This document shows positions 50,549-60,330 of a stretch of DNA of 64,000 bases, one piece after another. The notes beneath the pieces were generated by a model. That model made no database searches. It was not told where the DNA came from and worked only from the letters and a program-made list of their open reading frames with translations. Source of the stretch: DATBGO01 sp050011895 (GTDB lineage: Bacteria; Actinomycetota; Actinomycetes; Streptosporangiales; Streptosporangiaceae); contig JBEKIF010000033.1 of NCBI GenBank assembly GCA_050011895.1, positions 74,633 through 138,632 on the forward strand, read 5' to 3'. A program made the translations under genes and the position numbers. Within the stretch, counting starts at the first letter, position 1. Each line of letters begins with the position of its first letter.

Positions 50549-50568
50549 TGGTATCACTCTTGATACCA
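50549..50568. promoter_or_regulatory. Operator palindrome of the toxin-antitoxin operon
   Basis: TGGTATCA, 4-nt spacer, TGATACCA: perfect 8-bp arms, just upstream of the antitoxin start. On the leftward strand a -10-like element (TACCAT) falls within the right half, so an RHH dimer bound here would block RNA polymerase. Confidence 0.85.
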
Positions 50569-50722
50569 GCCGCCCAGAAGCCCGCTCATAGCCGCGCCCA
50601 GGTCGTAGCGGCCTGCGCTATTTACATCAGACACGCCGTGCCGCCCCGCGCCCGCCCCAGCTCACGGACCGAATTGCGGCTGCCGTACTGGCCTGGATAG
50701 ATGATCATGCCAAGCTATTTTC

Positions 50723-51565
50723 TTAACGATTTGAGGCGCTCGTCGAGCCGGACACGCAATATTTCTCATAGCTAGTATTATCAGTAGATAGGTAAGCGTT
50801 ACTAGTTGAATCCCCAGTGGCAACGGAAGCAAGGCGCTTTGAGGCGGCAATCCATTCCGCCAGACCGACCTTGCAGTTACTGGCCTGCATCTCATGCCAG
50901 GCATCGGCCGCGAGGGTCAGGCCTACACCGTAGATTATTTCCACCTTTGTCAGACTGTTTCCTTTGTACACCGATGCCGCCTTCATCATGAATGTGTGAC
51001 CAGTAGCGACCTCGCCTAAATTGTAGTACAGAATTGCCTCACTCCGCAGCGCGTCAGCCTGGGCGAGAGGTGTCCCTTGTGATGCGTTGACGGCATCACG
51101 GTAGTACTCGATAGCTGCAGGTACGTCTTGGCCTATTGCCAGCGCGTTGGCAACCTCAGCGTATTCTATGGGTGCCACCGTTCCTCTGCCATTAAGATAG
51201 GAAATCAGCACTGCCCCAGCTTCACCGTCGGCAAGGAGCTGATCGGTCCACGCAATATCTGCAGCAGATAGCGCAGACGTACGCGCCGACCCGGTCAGTG
51301 CGCCCGCTGCCTGGTCGACGGTAATGGTCTTCTCGTCGTATTGCTGGGCGATGCTTGTGGTGAGCTGCAGCAGTTGCTGGTCCACCGACAGAACGTTCTG
51401 TTGGCTGGCCACGTGAACCTGTACTGACGCCACTACGGCAGCAGCGACGGCACCTGCCGCAGACAATAGCGCAATCCACATCGAGACCCGGTTATCTTTC
51501 TTGGGGCGCTGGGTCCGAACGGCATCAGAGCTAACTGGTGTGCTCGGGTTCACTACATCGGCCAT
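50723..51565 (-). CDS. Hypothetical membrane protein with TPR-like helices
   Basis: 280 residues from ATG 51565 with AAGG at 8 nt. One membrane helix near 31-52 (MWIALLSAAGAVAAAVVASV) and an outer part of repeated helices (EYAEVANALAIGQDVPAAIE, YYRDAVNASQGTPLAQADAL, ILYYNLGEVATGHTFMMKAA). GC is clearly lower than around it, with Ile/Thr/Ser codons ending in A/T, and it is flanked by A/T-rich DNA and a pseudogene, all of which suggests recent transfer. The N-terminus is Pro/Ser/Thr-rich. No family recognised. Confidence 0.7.
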   Translation of the reverse strand: MADVVNPSTPVSSDAVRTQRPKKDNRVSMWIALLSAAGAVAAAVVASVQVHVASQQNVLSVDQQLLQLTTSIAQQYDEKTITVDQAAGALTGSARTSALSAADIAWTDQLLADGEAGAVLISYLNGRGTVAPIEYAEVANALAIGQDVPAAIEYYRDAVNASQGTPLAQADALRSEAILYYNLGEVATGHTFMMKAASVYKGNSLTKVEIIYGVGLTLAADAWHEMQASNCKVGLAEWIAASKRLASVATGDSTSNAYLSTDNTSYEKYCVSGSTSASNR

Positions 51566-51886
51566 GACTTCCACCTTGTAGCTCTGAGGGGGGATGAGTC
51601 AATCCTTCCTTGACCCGATCAGGCGAGCGCTGAACATAACGCCGCTCAGGCCTGTCCGAGACTCGAAAGCCTGTCCACCGTGTAATCCCCCACGACACTT
51701 CTGATTCTGGTCAGAGACGGTGCAAGCGTCAAGAGCATGGGAGGTTCGTGACGCGCGGAACCTAATGCAGTCGTTATGCGGGCGGAAGGTGCAAGAATCA
51801 TGGTCGGGCTCAGCTCCGGTAATGACCCGCTGAGTGTACGTGTCCGCCCCTCCAGCCTCAAGCGGGCCGGCCGCGGCTCTGTCGCT
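51566..51886. other. Intergenic, 321 bp
   Basis: Holds the promoter of the leftward membrane protein (A/T-rich, 51566-51660). No gene seen. Confidence 0.4.
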
Positions 51887-52291
51887 CTATTGGCTGTGGC
51901 GCGCAGAACGCCGTGATCTGCGCGCGTCTGAGATGTGCGCATCGGCCAATATCAGATCGAAGGCCCCGGCCCCGGCAACCACGTCAAGCGCGTCGCCCAC
52001 TCGCGGGTCAACAAACTGCGGCCAGGCGCCCCGGGCTGCCAGGGCCGCCGTCCGCGGGTCCTTTTCGATGGTGGTCACCGTGACGTCCGCGCCGGGCAGC
52101 AGCCCACCGGCAATCCAGGCAGTACCTACCCCCGCGCCCAGTACCGAGTTCCAGAACGCGCGCGCCGGCGGGCAGGTGCGCCGCCAGGACGGCCAGCAGC
52201 TGCCCGGCGGCGGGCCCGCAGGAGAGCCGGAACCCGGCCGAGCGTGCCCTGCTGGTAGCGGAGGCACGAGCGCCGGCATGGTGCCCTCCAT
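51887..52291 (-). pseudogene. Broken class I SAM-dependent methyltransferase
   Basis: The leftward reading begins MEGTMPALVPPLPA and later gives VGTAWIAGGLLPGADVTVTT, IEKDPRTAALAARGAWPQFV and DALDVVAGAGAFDLILADA, the SAM-binding half of an O-methyltransferase. Between these, the sensible protein (AGFRLSCGPAAGQLLAVLAA, then HLPAGARVLELGTG) lies in another frame, so at least two frameshifts interrupt the gene; one is at the G run near the GxGxG loop. After DLILADA the sequence is unrelated and the C-terminal 60-80 residues are absent. Confidence 0.72.
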
Positions 52292-52768
52292 GACACGGTC
52301 AACCTAGCAGCCCATCCCGCAGCCGGAATGGTGCCACGGTTACCAGGCCAAATGAATCACCCTCGATCTGACATCGCCTTACCCAATCCGCAATGCTGAC
52401 GCTCCCGATAGCCGGCCGCACCAACAGTCAAATATCCGCTCGTTTACCGCGCGCCCTGGCACTGTCATTATTATCTTTCCCAGCTGCCGTGACAAAACAT
52501 GGCAGACGATGGGCGGCTCATAGGGGCTTGGATGCCGCCCCCTAGGCCGCACCCCCTGCTAGGCGCTGCCGAAACGACGCGCCTTCCCGCTCAGCGTGAT
52601 GGCTCTGTGCCCAGGTCCTCTGGCTAACGCTGTCACATCGGACGATAACGCCCTTGCCTTGGCTGGTTTACCGGCAGATGATGACGCCATGGGGAATGAG
52701 AGGATCGCGCCAGTTACGTGTTTCGTGCATGGCGCCGCCCCGCTGACCATCCGCGATCGGAGCCAGCC
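52292..52768. other. Intergenic, 477 bp
   Basis: No gene. The portion 52330-52520 is relatively A/T-rich. A short palindromic stretch around cctaggc...gctagg (near 52540-52565) may be a weak hairpin. Confidence 0.4.
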
Positions 52769-53263
52769 ATGACCACTCCCGAGACCATCTCCGAAGGCGC
52801 GACTGGACCCACCGTCAGGTGGGCGCAGTACCTCCTGGTCCGTCGGACCCTGAGCGACCGGCAGATCGACGGCATTTTCGGGCCGGTAACCAAATCGGCC
52901 GTGGAGCAGTTCCAGGGCTACAGCCATCTCACCGTCGACGGCATCGTCGGCCCGGCCACCTGGGCAGCGCTCGGCGGCGACGGCGCACAGCCGCCAACGC
53001 TCGCCGAAGGATCTCGCGGCACGGTGGTCGAAAAGCTTCAGACCGCGCTGAACGAGGGACGCGGTGACTTCGCGCCAAGTTCCAACCCTGTGCTCGGCAT
53101 TGACGGCGTCTACGGCCCGAAGACCGCCGCCGCGGTGAAGGGAGCACAGGAGTCAGGCGGCATCGAAGCCGACGGCGTGGTCGGCCTGCAGACATGGGCC
53201 CTGCCGGTGCACGCGGCCGGCCAGGTGCTGGCTAATCTCTGCGGCGTCCCAGGGCCAGGGTGA
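52769..53263 (+). CDS. Protein with two peptidoglycan-binding domains
   Basis: 164 residues from ATG 52769. Two PG_binding_1 units: GPTVRWAQYLLVRRTLSDRQ-IDGIFGP...VDGIVGPATWAAL at 10-68, and GSRGTVVEKLQTALNEGRGD-IDGVYGP...EADGVVGLQTWAL at about 75-150. No signal peptide or catalytic domain; it may bind cell wall when exported otherwise, or act within phage-like or intracellular contexts. Shine-Dalgarno CGGAGCC is weak. Confidence 0.85.
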   Translation: MTTPETISEGATGPTVRWAQYLLVRRTLSDRQIDGIFGPVTKSAVEQFQGYSHLTVDGIVGPATWAALGGDGAQPPTLAEGSRGTVVEKLQTALNEGRGDFAPSSNPVLGIDGVYGPKTAAAVKGAQESGGIEADGVVGLQTWALPVHAAGQVLANLCGVPGPG

Positions 53264-53525
53264 AGCCATACGCTTCGGGCTGGGGGAGGCACCGGCCCGG
53301 CTCATGATTCCCGGCTCGTCACTTTCTGTCATCAGTCCAGCTCCTCGCTCACGCGGGCCGACCCGCCCTGTTATGGTCCGGGAACTCGAGCCGCACGGTA
53401 CTGGCCCCAACTGGGGTCCCGACTTGGTTGTTCTGTCGCCTCTGCGGCAGGCCGTTTGATGGTGAAGATAACCGGGGTTGCCGCTGCGGCTTGACGCGGG
53501 CTGGTGCTGTGGGATTATCCGGTTC

Positions 53526-54041
53526 ATGACAGATGGTTTCGTGCGGGGCCCTGGCGAGGGCCAACGGGTTTCACCTGCCATGACGCTCAAGGTGGGCGAC
53601 AAGCAGACGCAGTCCTGGTCGATGTTTGAGGTCGTCGATATCGGGCCGGGATTCGACGTCGGCGCCCACCTGCACCGTAACGCCGAAGAGCTGTTTTATG
53701 TTCTGGAGGGTCAGCTCGACCTGCTCGCCTTCGAACCGCGGGTCCGGGCCCCGGGCAGCTGGCAGAGCTGGGAGTCGCACACTGGGGCCACAGTGGCCCG
53801 AAGCGGGCCAGGGAGCATGATGTATGTTCCGCGCGGCTGCCCGCACGCCTTCGCCAACCCGGGCCCCAGCCCAGCTCGCATGATCTTCCTGGTTTCCCCC
53901 TCCGGCCACGAGCACTACCAGAAGGAGCTTGCTGAGCTGGTCGCCAGCACGACAGGCAGCCTGGACGCAGCGATCGCCGAGCTGCGCGCCCGCCATGACA
54001 TCGAACAGCTCACGCCACAGGTGATACCCGGGCGCCGGTAG
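53526..54041 (+). CDS. Cupin-domain protein
   Basis: 171 residues from ATG 53526. Core: FEVVDIGPGFDVGAHLHRNA, EELFYVLEGQLDLL, YVPRGCPHAFANPGPSPARM. The His pair (HLHRNAEE, PHAF) is the metal site. No Shine-Dalgarno; GATTAT 7 nt before the ATG suggests leaderless expression. Role unknown: dioxygenase, isomerase or binding protein. Confidence 0.85.
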   Translation: MTDGFVRGPGEGQRVSPAMTLKVGDKQTQSWSMFEVVDIGPGFDVGAHLHRNAEELFYVLEGQLDLLAFEPRVRAPGSWQSWESHTGATVARSGPGSMMYVPRGCPHAFANPGPSPARMIFLVSPSGHEHYQKELAELVASTTGSLDAAIAELRARHDIEQLTPQVIPGRR

Positions 54042-54080
54042 GAGAGCAGCGTTCTGTTCCCCGGGAGTCGGCTTCCTGGG

Positions 54081-54932
54081 TCATGGCCGGCCGGCGCCGG
54101 GTACGGAGACTGGGAGGGTCAGAATCTCTCCGGTTCGAGGCCCGTTGGCGAGCCGATCGAGGTTGGCGACGTGGCCGTCGGCTGGCCGCCATTCGACGGT
54201 CAGGATGAACAGGGTCCGCCGGTCCGGACCGCCGAGCATCAGCGCGAACGGGGCCCGGTTCTCGCGGAGTTCGACGCGTTGCAGGACTTCGCTCCCCTCG
54301 GCGACGCGGACGATCGAGTAGTCGGCGGCGCCGACCCAGACCGCGCCCTCGGCGTCGAGGCAGATGCCGTCCGGGCCGAGTCCTTCGGCGAAGACCCGAC
54401 GGTTGGACAGCCCTCCGTCTGCGTCGATGTCGAACGCGGTGAGCCGGCCGGCGAACGACTCGGAGATGATCAGCGTCCGGTCATCGGGCGTGATGACCAT
54501 GCCGTTGGGGAACTGGATATCGCCGGCGACCTGGCGCAACTGGCCGTCTGGGGTGACGACCTTGAGGTAGCCGGGCTTGGGCGGCGCTCCTGCGACGAAG
54601 TCGAAGTCCGCGCCGTTGAGGTAGATGTTGCCGCGGCCGTCCACCGCGATCTCGTTCGCGCGCTGCTCGGCGTGGACGACCATCGACCCGCCGGGCTCCT
54701 GGCTCCACAGCTTGTCGCCGGTCACCAGCAGCCTGCCGTCGGGCAGCCAGTCGATGGAATAACCCATCGGGTAGCTGTCGGGATCTCGCGTGGCCATGAC
54801 CTCGGCCTTGCCGTCCAGGCCGACGGCCACGACCTGGCGTTCGATCCAGTTGCAGAACCACAGCCGGCCCTCGTGCCACCGTGGTGACTCGGGAATTCCC
54901 AGATCAGTCAGCAGGACCTTCGGCTCGGACAT
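54081..54932 (-). CDS. SMP-30/gluconolactonase-like beta-propeller
   Basis: 283 residues from an ATG with GAGGAGA at 5 nt. GIPESPRWHEGRLWFCNWIE at the N-terminus and FPNGMVITPDDRTLIISESF, GLGPDGICLDAEGAVWVGAA give the metal ligands of the SMP-30 family (Glu, Asn, Asp). Such enzymes open sugar lactones or related esters in the cytoplasm. Confidence 0.92.
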   Translation of the reverse strand: MSEPKVLLTDLGIPESPRWHEGRLWFCNWIERQVVAVGLDGKAEVMATRDPDSYPMGYSIDWLPDGRLLVTGDKLWSQEPGGSMVVHAEQRANEIAVDGRGNIYLNGADFDFVAGAPPKPGYLKVVTPDGQLRQVAGDIQFPNGMVITPDDRTLIISESFAGRLTAFDIDADGGLSNRRVFAEGLGPDGICLDAEGAVWVGAADYSIVRVAEGSEVLQRVELRENRAPFALMLGGPDRRTLFILTVEWRPADGHVANLDRLANGPRTGEILTLPVSVPGAGRP

Positions 54933-55196
54933 TGACGTCTCCTCGCTTCGCCGGGCTGTTCCGGCCGCAGCCCGGCTCCTCTATCTCCAATACGAACGCC
55001 AGCGCGGCCGATCGACACGGTTTCCGGCTAAGCCAGAGCACTAAGTAAGGCGCGTTATGTGGGTTTGATCGCAGCGTGTCACCTTGGTCGTCGTGACTGG
55101 TCTCGCGGGCTCGCGCGGGTTCAGCCGGGGTAGGCTGCCGGGTGTGCCGTGGCTTTGGCCAGACCGCGGCCATCAGCGCCAGGCGCACTGCAACGA

Positions 55197-55574
55197 TCAG
55201 TAATGCTCCACTAGGTGCGCGCGGCTGGCCGGAAGCTCACCCGGCTCAGGCCAAAAGTCGGTTATCCCGGCAATCCGGCCGTTCTCATCGAGGTCGAAGA
55301 AGCACAGCCCGGGGTAATGGTCACCGGCATCGGAGAACTGAATCCAGCTCGCCGCGTGCCGGCCCTCTCCGACGATCCGCTGCACCTGGAGATGCCAGTC
55401 GCCCGGGAACCCTTCGACGTTGAAGCTGAGGTATGCGGCCCGGCCGCGAACCCGCTCCCGCGTCTGCGGTGCCTCATACACCACCTGGTCGGCAACCAGA
55501 TCAGCGAACGTGTCCCAATCCCTGGCCTCCGCCGCCGCCCAGTAGGCCGCCACCACCTGGTGTGCATTGGCCAT
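55197..55574 (-). CDS. NTF2/SnoaL-like protein
   Basis: 125 residues from ATG 55574 with GGGAGG at 9 nt; the longer frame upstream is not protein-like. ANAHQVVAAYWAAAEARDWD, TFADLVADQVVYEAPQTRER, ending GRIAGITDFWPEP: a cone-shaped alpha+beta fold of the SnoaL type. Ligand unknown. Confidence 0.85.
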   Translation of the reverse strand: MANAHQVVAAYWAAAEARDWDTFADLVADQVVYEAPQTRERVRGRAAYLSFNVEGFPGDWHLQVQRIVGEGRHAASWIQFSDAGDHYPGLCFFDLDENGRIAGITDFWPEPGELPASRAHLVEHY

Positions 55575-55741
55575 GGCCAGAAACCTCCCGCTCAAACGGC
55601 ATGTCACGTTGATCACGAAGTTGGCCCTGCGGCAGAAAGCGGTTGCCAAAGACCGTCCAGCCACAAAGGCGACTCCCATGCTGCCAACCGAGGACCTGTT
55701 CGTCCACATCTACGACAGGGCGAGCTGCCAGGCCATTTGGG

Positions 55742-57631
55742 CTAACTGAGGGGGCTGGGCGCGTCAAACTCGATCCGTAGCACGGTCTGGCCAGCAGGCA
55801 GCTTGACCAGCTTGCTCGACGCCGGGAGGTATTGGGCCCATTGGGCGTTTACCAGCCCCTGCATCCAGCTGATATAGGCCGGCGCCGCCAGATGCGCCGC
55901 GCTGACATGCGTTGCCAAGTCCATGGACCGCAGGAGGCTTGCGGGTCCGCCACCCGGTGGCTGGTCGCCGAAGTCCACGATCCGCATCGGGTATGCAGCG
56001 GTCATAGCGGCGAGGAGCATCGGCAGCCGCGGATCAATGTCGCCGCTGACAAGCTGTGCCCTGGCGGTGGCCGACACCGTGATGTGGCTGTTGGTAAGGA
56101 GCTGAGCGTCCTGGGTCTTCCTGGCGTCTAGATCCGGCTCCAGAGCGGCGCGATACGCGGAGGTGCCGCCAGGAAAGGCCCATCTGATTTCGATCTTGGC
56201 GGTCCCTGAGCCGAAGCTCGCGATGACGGCCGGAGCGTAGACGGAGGCCAGCCGGCGGCCGAACTGGGCTCGGATAGCGCCGGTGGCCACGACCAGGGTG
56301 GAGCCGAGCGGATCTGTCGATCCAGGCCCAAGTGTTTCGAGGTTCGGGAAGCCTCGCTGGGCGAGGTCGGCGCACACCTGGGGATCGCATGACACGACTG
56401 TGGCCCGGCTGACCTGCTGCAGTATCCAGGTGATGGCCCGCGTTCTTGCCGCGGCCTCGGACGCGAGCTCCTGGCTGCTGACAGCGGGGCCGCTCCCTGA
56501 CTGCCCTGGCAACGGGCGGTGCCGGGACAGGATGAGCGTCCCTGCACCGGCACCGCTAATGAGCAGAATTGAGGCGACGAGCGCGGTCGCCCGCCAGCGC
56601 CGCCTGACGTGACCAATGCCGCCCCGCGCATGCTCTGCCTTATCCCCTGCCCCGTCGTGCTTCGAGCTTGGGCCTGCGATGCGCTGCGGCGGCTCGGGCG
56701 CTTCGGCTGGTGCTGCCGATGAGCTAGCTGCCTCGACATCCACGGCAAGGGTTGTGACCTGCGGCGGGAGAGGGCCCATGGGCTGCGCCCCCGCGGCGAC
56801 AAGCTCGCTGAGCGCATCGCGGGCGGAGGGCCGAACTGCCGGGTCCTTGTTGAGGCAGCGACGAACGAGGCAGCCAAGTGGTTCGGGAAGCCTGCCGACC
56901 GACGGCTCGCCATGAAGGATGGCGAAGGCCATGGCTGTCAATGACTCACCCGTGAACGGTAGCTTGCCCGTTCCGGCGAACGTCATCGAAACCGCCCACG
57001 ACCACATGTCGGCTGCCGCGGTCACTCGCTCGCCGGCCAGCTGCTCGGGGGCCATGTACGCCGGAGTTCCCATGGCGGCCTGGCCAGAAAGGCCCGTGGT
57101 GGTCATACCGGGCACGGTCGCCAGCCCGAAGTCGATCACCACTGGCCCGTCCGGCCCGAGCAGGATATTGGCGGGCTTGAAGTCGCGGTGCACCATCCCG
57201 GCGGCGTGCACGGCACCTAGCGCGGTCAGCGTCGCGACGGCGATGCGCTCCAGCGCCGAGCCGCCGCGGGGCCCATCCTGCTCGACGACTTCTACCAGCG
57301 ACGGCCCGTTGACGTACTCGCTGACGATGAAGGGCCGACGTTCGAAGATTCCCGCATCCAGAACCTGCGCAGTGCAGAACCGGGCTACCCGCTGCGCTGC
57401 GGCTACCTCCTTCAGAAACCTGTTCCGGACCTGCGAGTCCGTGGTCGCTGGCAGGACCTTGAGCGCCACCCGGGTTCCCGCGCTGCTAACGGCCAGGAAC
57501 ACGACGCCCTGGCCGCCTTCGCCGAGGCGGCCGACCAGCCCGTATCCGCTCACCTCCCGCGGATCGTTCACCCGCAGGGGAAGCATCCCGGGCATTGCGC
57601 ACGGCGTGGACGTCACCTGGCCATTCTGCAT
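55742..57631 (-). CDS. Serine/threonine protein kinase with membrane helix and exported domain
   Basis: 629 residues. Kinase domain about 28-280: glycine loop LGEGGQGVVFLAV, Lys58 in VALKVLPAT, catalytic HRDFKPANILL near 148, DFG near 167, activation loop MGTPAYMAPEQLAGE. Linker Pro/Ala-rich; membrane helix about 347-368 (ALVASILLISGAGAGTLILS); exported part about 370-629 without PASTA repeats, a single globular sensor of unknown type. It is intact and probably active. Confidence 0.95.
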   Translation of the reverse strand: MQNGQVTSTPCAMPGMLPLRVNDPREVSGYGLVGRLGEGGQGVVFLAVSSAGTRVALKVLPATTDSQVRNRFLKEVAAAQRVARFCTAQVLDAGIFERRPFIVSEYVNGPSLVEVVEQDGPRGGSALERIAVATLTALGAVHAAGMVHRDFKPANILLGPDGPVVIDFGLATVPGMTTTGLSGQAAMGTPAYMAPEQLAGERVTAAADMWSWAVSMTFAGTGKLPFTGESLTAMAFAILHGEPSVGRLPEPLGCLVRRCLNKDPAVRPSARDALSELVAAGAQPMGPLPPQVTTLAVDVEAASSSAAPAEAPEPPQRIAGPSSKHDGAGDKAEHARGGIGHVRRRWRATALVASILLISGAGAGTLILSRHRPLPGQSGSGPAVSSQELASEAAARTRAITWILQQVSRATVVSCDPQVCADLAQRGFPNLETLGPGSTDPLGSTLVVATGAIRAQFGRRLASVYAPAVIASFGSGTAKIEIRWAFPGGTSAYRAALEPDLDARKTQDAQLLTNSHITVSATARAQLVSGDIDPRLPMLLAAMTAAYPMRIVDFGDQPPGGGPASLLRSMDLATHVSAAHLAAPAYISWMQGLVNAQWAQYLPASSKLVKLPAGQTVLRIEFDAPSPLS

Positions 57632-57760
57632 TGCAATATCACCGCGCGTCCAGAATTGGACGACGTCTGTGCTGGTCAGGGACTGCTCGCGAGCAAGGTT
57701 GCTGCAGCTACGTCAGACTCTCTTGCGGCGGAATTTCCGCAGTCGGTCCAGCGGCTGCGG

Positions 57761-58159
57761 TCAAGCGCGCCGCCGGGCCTGCTCGTCTGTGCCGTCGTCG
57801 CCCTGCCGCCAGTTCCGGGCGAGTGCGACGAGGCCGCGAACCACGTCGGGGGGCAGTCCCGGGGTGCTCGCGAGGTGCCACAGCGTCCGGTCTTCATACT
57901 CGGCATGCCCGCGATCCGGCGAGCCCACGTCAGGCTCCGCGCCTGCCAGTGTCCGTCGGCACGAACCCGGGGCCCAGCCGAGCCGATTCTCGACCATACC
58001 GAGAGTGCTGGGGGAAACCCGCTGGCCGTTCTCAAGCTTCCCCAGCGTCCGCTCGGTCACCCCGGTCGCCTCGGCAAATGCCCGCCTGTCCCGCATGCCT
58101 AGCTCGACCCGGCGTGCCACGACGTAATCGGCGAGCCGCTGCCAGTCCTCACCGACCAT
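57761..58159 (-). CDS. XRE-family HTH regulator
   Basis: 132 residues from ATG 58159 with GAAGGA at 7 nt. HTH at about 8-65: QRLADYVVARRVELGMRDRR, AFAEATGVTERTLGKLENGQ, RVSPSTLGMVENRLGW. The C-terminal 60 residues are acidic/Trp-containing and of unknown type. It lies 130 bp upstream of the kinase gene on the same strand and could regulate it. Confidence 0.88.
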   Translation of the reverse strand: MVGEDWQRLADYVVARRVELGMRDRRAFAEATGVTERTLGKLENGQRVSPSTLGMVENRLGWAPGSCRRTLAGAEPDVGSPDRGHAEYEDRTLWHLASTPGLPPDVVRGLVALARNWRQGDDGTDEQARRRA

Positions 58160-58956
58160 AGGACCGTCCTTCCCCCCGGGCCGCCGCCAGACCCTCACCG
58201 GCCACGTGACCATCCCTACCCGAAGAAGACGGAAGAGTCCAGCCCCTCCTGCCGGCAACTATCGGCCAGGATCCGTACTGCTCTTCTTAGTTTAACTTGC
58301 TCATGCTCTTTACTTCCTGTCTATGCTCATCTAGAGTGCTTGATCAGGGAGATAGCTTCCTGTTTCTTCCTAGAAGTACCTGGATCTGGGCCTGTTTGCC
58401 GGGATCCAGCGGAGTCAGGATCATGACCAGGCCTGGAGTCTCGATGGGCAGCACCGGTGATCCGAGCGGTGAGTCCAGGCTGGCACCCTCCGGCCCAGTA
58501 ACGGCGCGGAGCGGCGCGGAATGGCCGCTCTAGCCACGCACGACATCTGTCTCACTCTGTCCGATTTGTACCAGTGCAGTACCGGTCACTGTTGCGGCTG
58601 GCGGTGTTGCTGACGGGGTAACGCCGACGCCACGGAGGCGGTGGCGGTGGACTCCTTTGCCGGGTCGTACCGCCTGCCGGAGCGCTCGCAGACGGAGGAC
58701 GACGGTTTGCCGCACCTGCGGCGACTGCTGGTGGTCCGGTCACTGCTGGCCAGGCATCACCGTCTCTGGGACGGCAGCAGGCGGCCCCAAGGGGGGGCGG
58801 GGCCGCCTGCCTGCACCGGCACTCGGCACAAGGCACCGCGGACCGAAGGCTCGGCCGTGACCCGGCTATGCGCAGGCTGCCACCCGGCCCGCCGGAAGCC
58901 ATCGTGCTCACTCTCTACCTGGACCTCAGCCGGCGGGCAAGGCGGTGCCGCAGCGG
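58160..58956. other. Intergenic, about 800 bp
   Basis: The largest gene-free stretch. 58270-58380 is A/T-rich (CT-rich on the + strand) and likely contains the XRE promoter. A 36-codon rightward frame (ATG 58423 to 58533, CGGAG at 8 nt, reading DPSGESRLAPSGPVTARS) is a candidate micro-gene; the rest holds no recognisable gene. Confidence 0.45.
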
Positions 58957-60327
58957 TCACCCTCGGCCTAGGCAGTCGGTGACCGCTGCGGCAGCTCGCA
59001 GGACTGTCGCGTCCGCCCACCGAGCACCCATGATCTGCAGGCCCACGGGCAGGCCAGAGCGTCCCGGGCCGATGGGCACCGAGACGGCCGGGAGGCCGAC
59101 AAGGTTGGCGGGCAGGGCAAGTGCGCACCATGCATCGTACGACTCGGGCACCGCCACGCCGTTGATAGTGGATGGCGCGAGGCGGCCGAGCTCGAACGCC
59201 GTGACCGGCATCGTGGGAGTCAGCAATACGTCGTAGTCCTGGAAGAAGCCAAGCCAGGTGGTGGCGTATCGGGCCCGTGCCTCCTGGGCATCGAGGTATT
59301 CCCCCGCCGACATCCGCTGGCCTGCGTGGACAATCGCGGCGGCATCGGCTCCGACGAGATCGGGGCACGCGGTCAGCAGCGGGCCCTCGGAAGCCCAGCC
59401 TTCAGCGAGCGCGATCGGATCCCACAACGGGCTCGGGTCCCGCGGCGCGGGGTGTGCCTCAACCAGCACGGCGCCGCTGTCAGCGATGCGCGCGATAGCC
59501 TGGTCGAAGCCAGCGCGAACGTCCGGGTCGAGTTCGGCAAAGCCCAGGTCGGCAGAGAAAGCGATGCGCCGTCCGGACCAGCCTGGCTCGTCCAGTGCTC
59601 CGAGGTAGTCGCCCGACGGTGACGGATAGGTCAGCGGGTCGGATGACGACGGCCCGGCCATGACCGTGGCGGCCAGCGCGAGATCGCGGACGTCAGTGGC
59701 GATCGGACCGGTAACCGACAGCGTCGGCCAGCCCCGGAAGCCCGGCATCGTCGGGATCAGCCCGAACGTGGGTTTGAGGCCCGTGGTACCGCAGAACGCC
59801 GACGGGATGCGTATGGATCCGCCGCCGTCGGTCCCGATCGCGAGCGGCACCATGCCGCTCGCAACCGATGCCGCCGCACCTCCGCTGGAACCGCCCGCGG
59901 TGCGGCTGGGATCGCGCGGGTTTCGCGTCTCGCCCCAAAGGTCATTGCTGGTGACGCCGCGATAGCAGAACTCAGGATTGTTGGTCTTTCCGACGATGAT
60001 CGCGCCGGCTTCGACGAGCCGGGCGACGCACGCACAGTCCTCGGCGGCGACGAAGCCCGCGAGCGAACGTGAGCCGTTGGTGGCCGGCAGACCGCGCACC
60101 CAGATGTGATCTTTCACCGAGATCGGGACCCCGGCCAGGAGCCCCGGCCGCTCGCCCCGATCCACCTCGGCGGCCCGCGCCATGGCCGTCTCCGCAGCGA
60201 CCACCGTGAAGGCGTTGAGCCCGGCATCAAGCTCGGCGATCCGCGCGAGCGCCGCGGAGATGACATCGACCGCGGCGAGCTCGCCGGAGCGGATCCCGGC
60301 CGCCGTCGACCACGCTGTTCGGATCAC
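58957..60327 (-). CDS. Amidase (AS family)
   Basis: 456 residues from GTG 60327. Catalytic triad: Lys in GVPISVKDHIWVRG near 71, cis-Ser in GGSSGGAAAS near 145, Ser nucleophile in the GTDGGGSIRIPSAF loop near 168. Full length for the family. The GTG is 3 nt after the stop of the permease fragment and lacks its own Shine-Dalgarno, so it was evidently coupled to that gene. Substrate not deducible. Confidence 0.93.
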   Translation of the reverse strand: MIRTAWSTAAGIRSGELAAVDVISAALARIAELDAGLNAFTVVAAETAMARAAEVDRGERPGLLAGVPISVKDHIWVRGLPATNGSRSLAGFVAAEDCACVARLVEAGAIIVGKTNNPEFCYRGVTSNDLWGETRNPRDPSRTAGGSSGGAAASVASGMVPLAIGTDGGGSIRIPSAFCGTTGLKPTFGLIPTMPGFRGWPTLSVTGPIATDVRDLALAATVMAGPSSSDPLTYPSPSGDYLGALDEPGWSGRRIAFSADLGFAELDPDVRAGFDQAIARIADSGAVLVEAHPAPRDPSPLWDPIALAEGWASEGPLLTACPDLVGADAAAIVHAGQRMSAGEYLDAQEARARYATTWLGFFQDYDVLLTPTMPVTAFELGRLAPSTINGVAVPESYDAWCALALPANLVGLPAVSVPIGPGRSGLPVGLQIMGARWADATVLRAAAAVTDCLGRG

Positions 60328-60330
60328 GGG

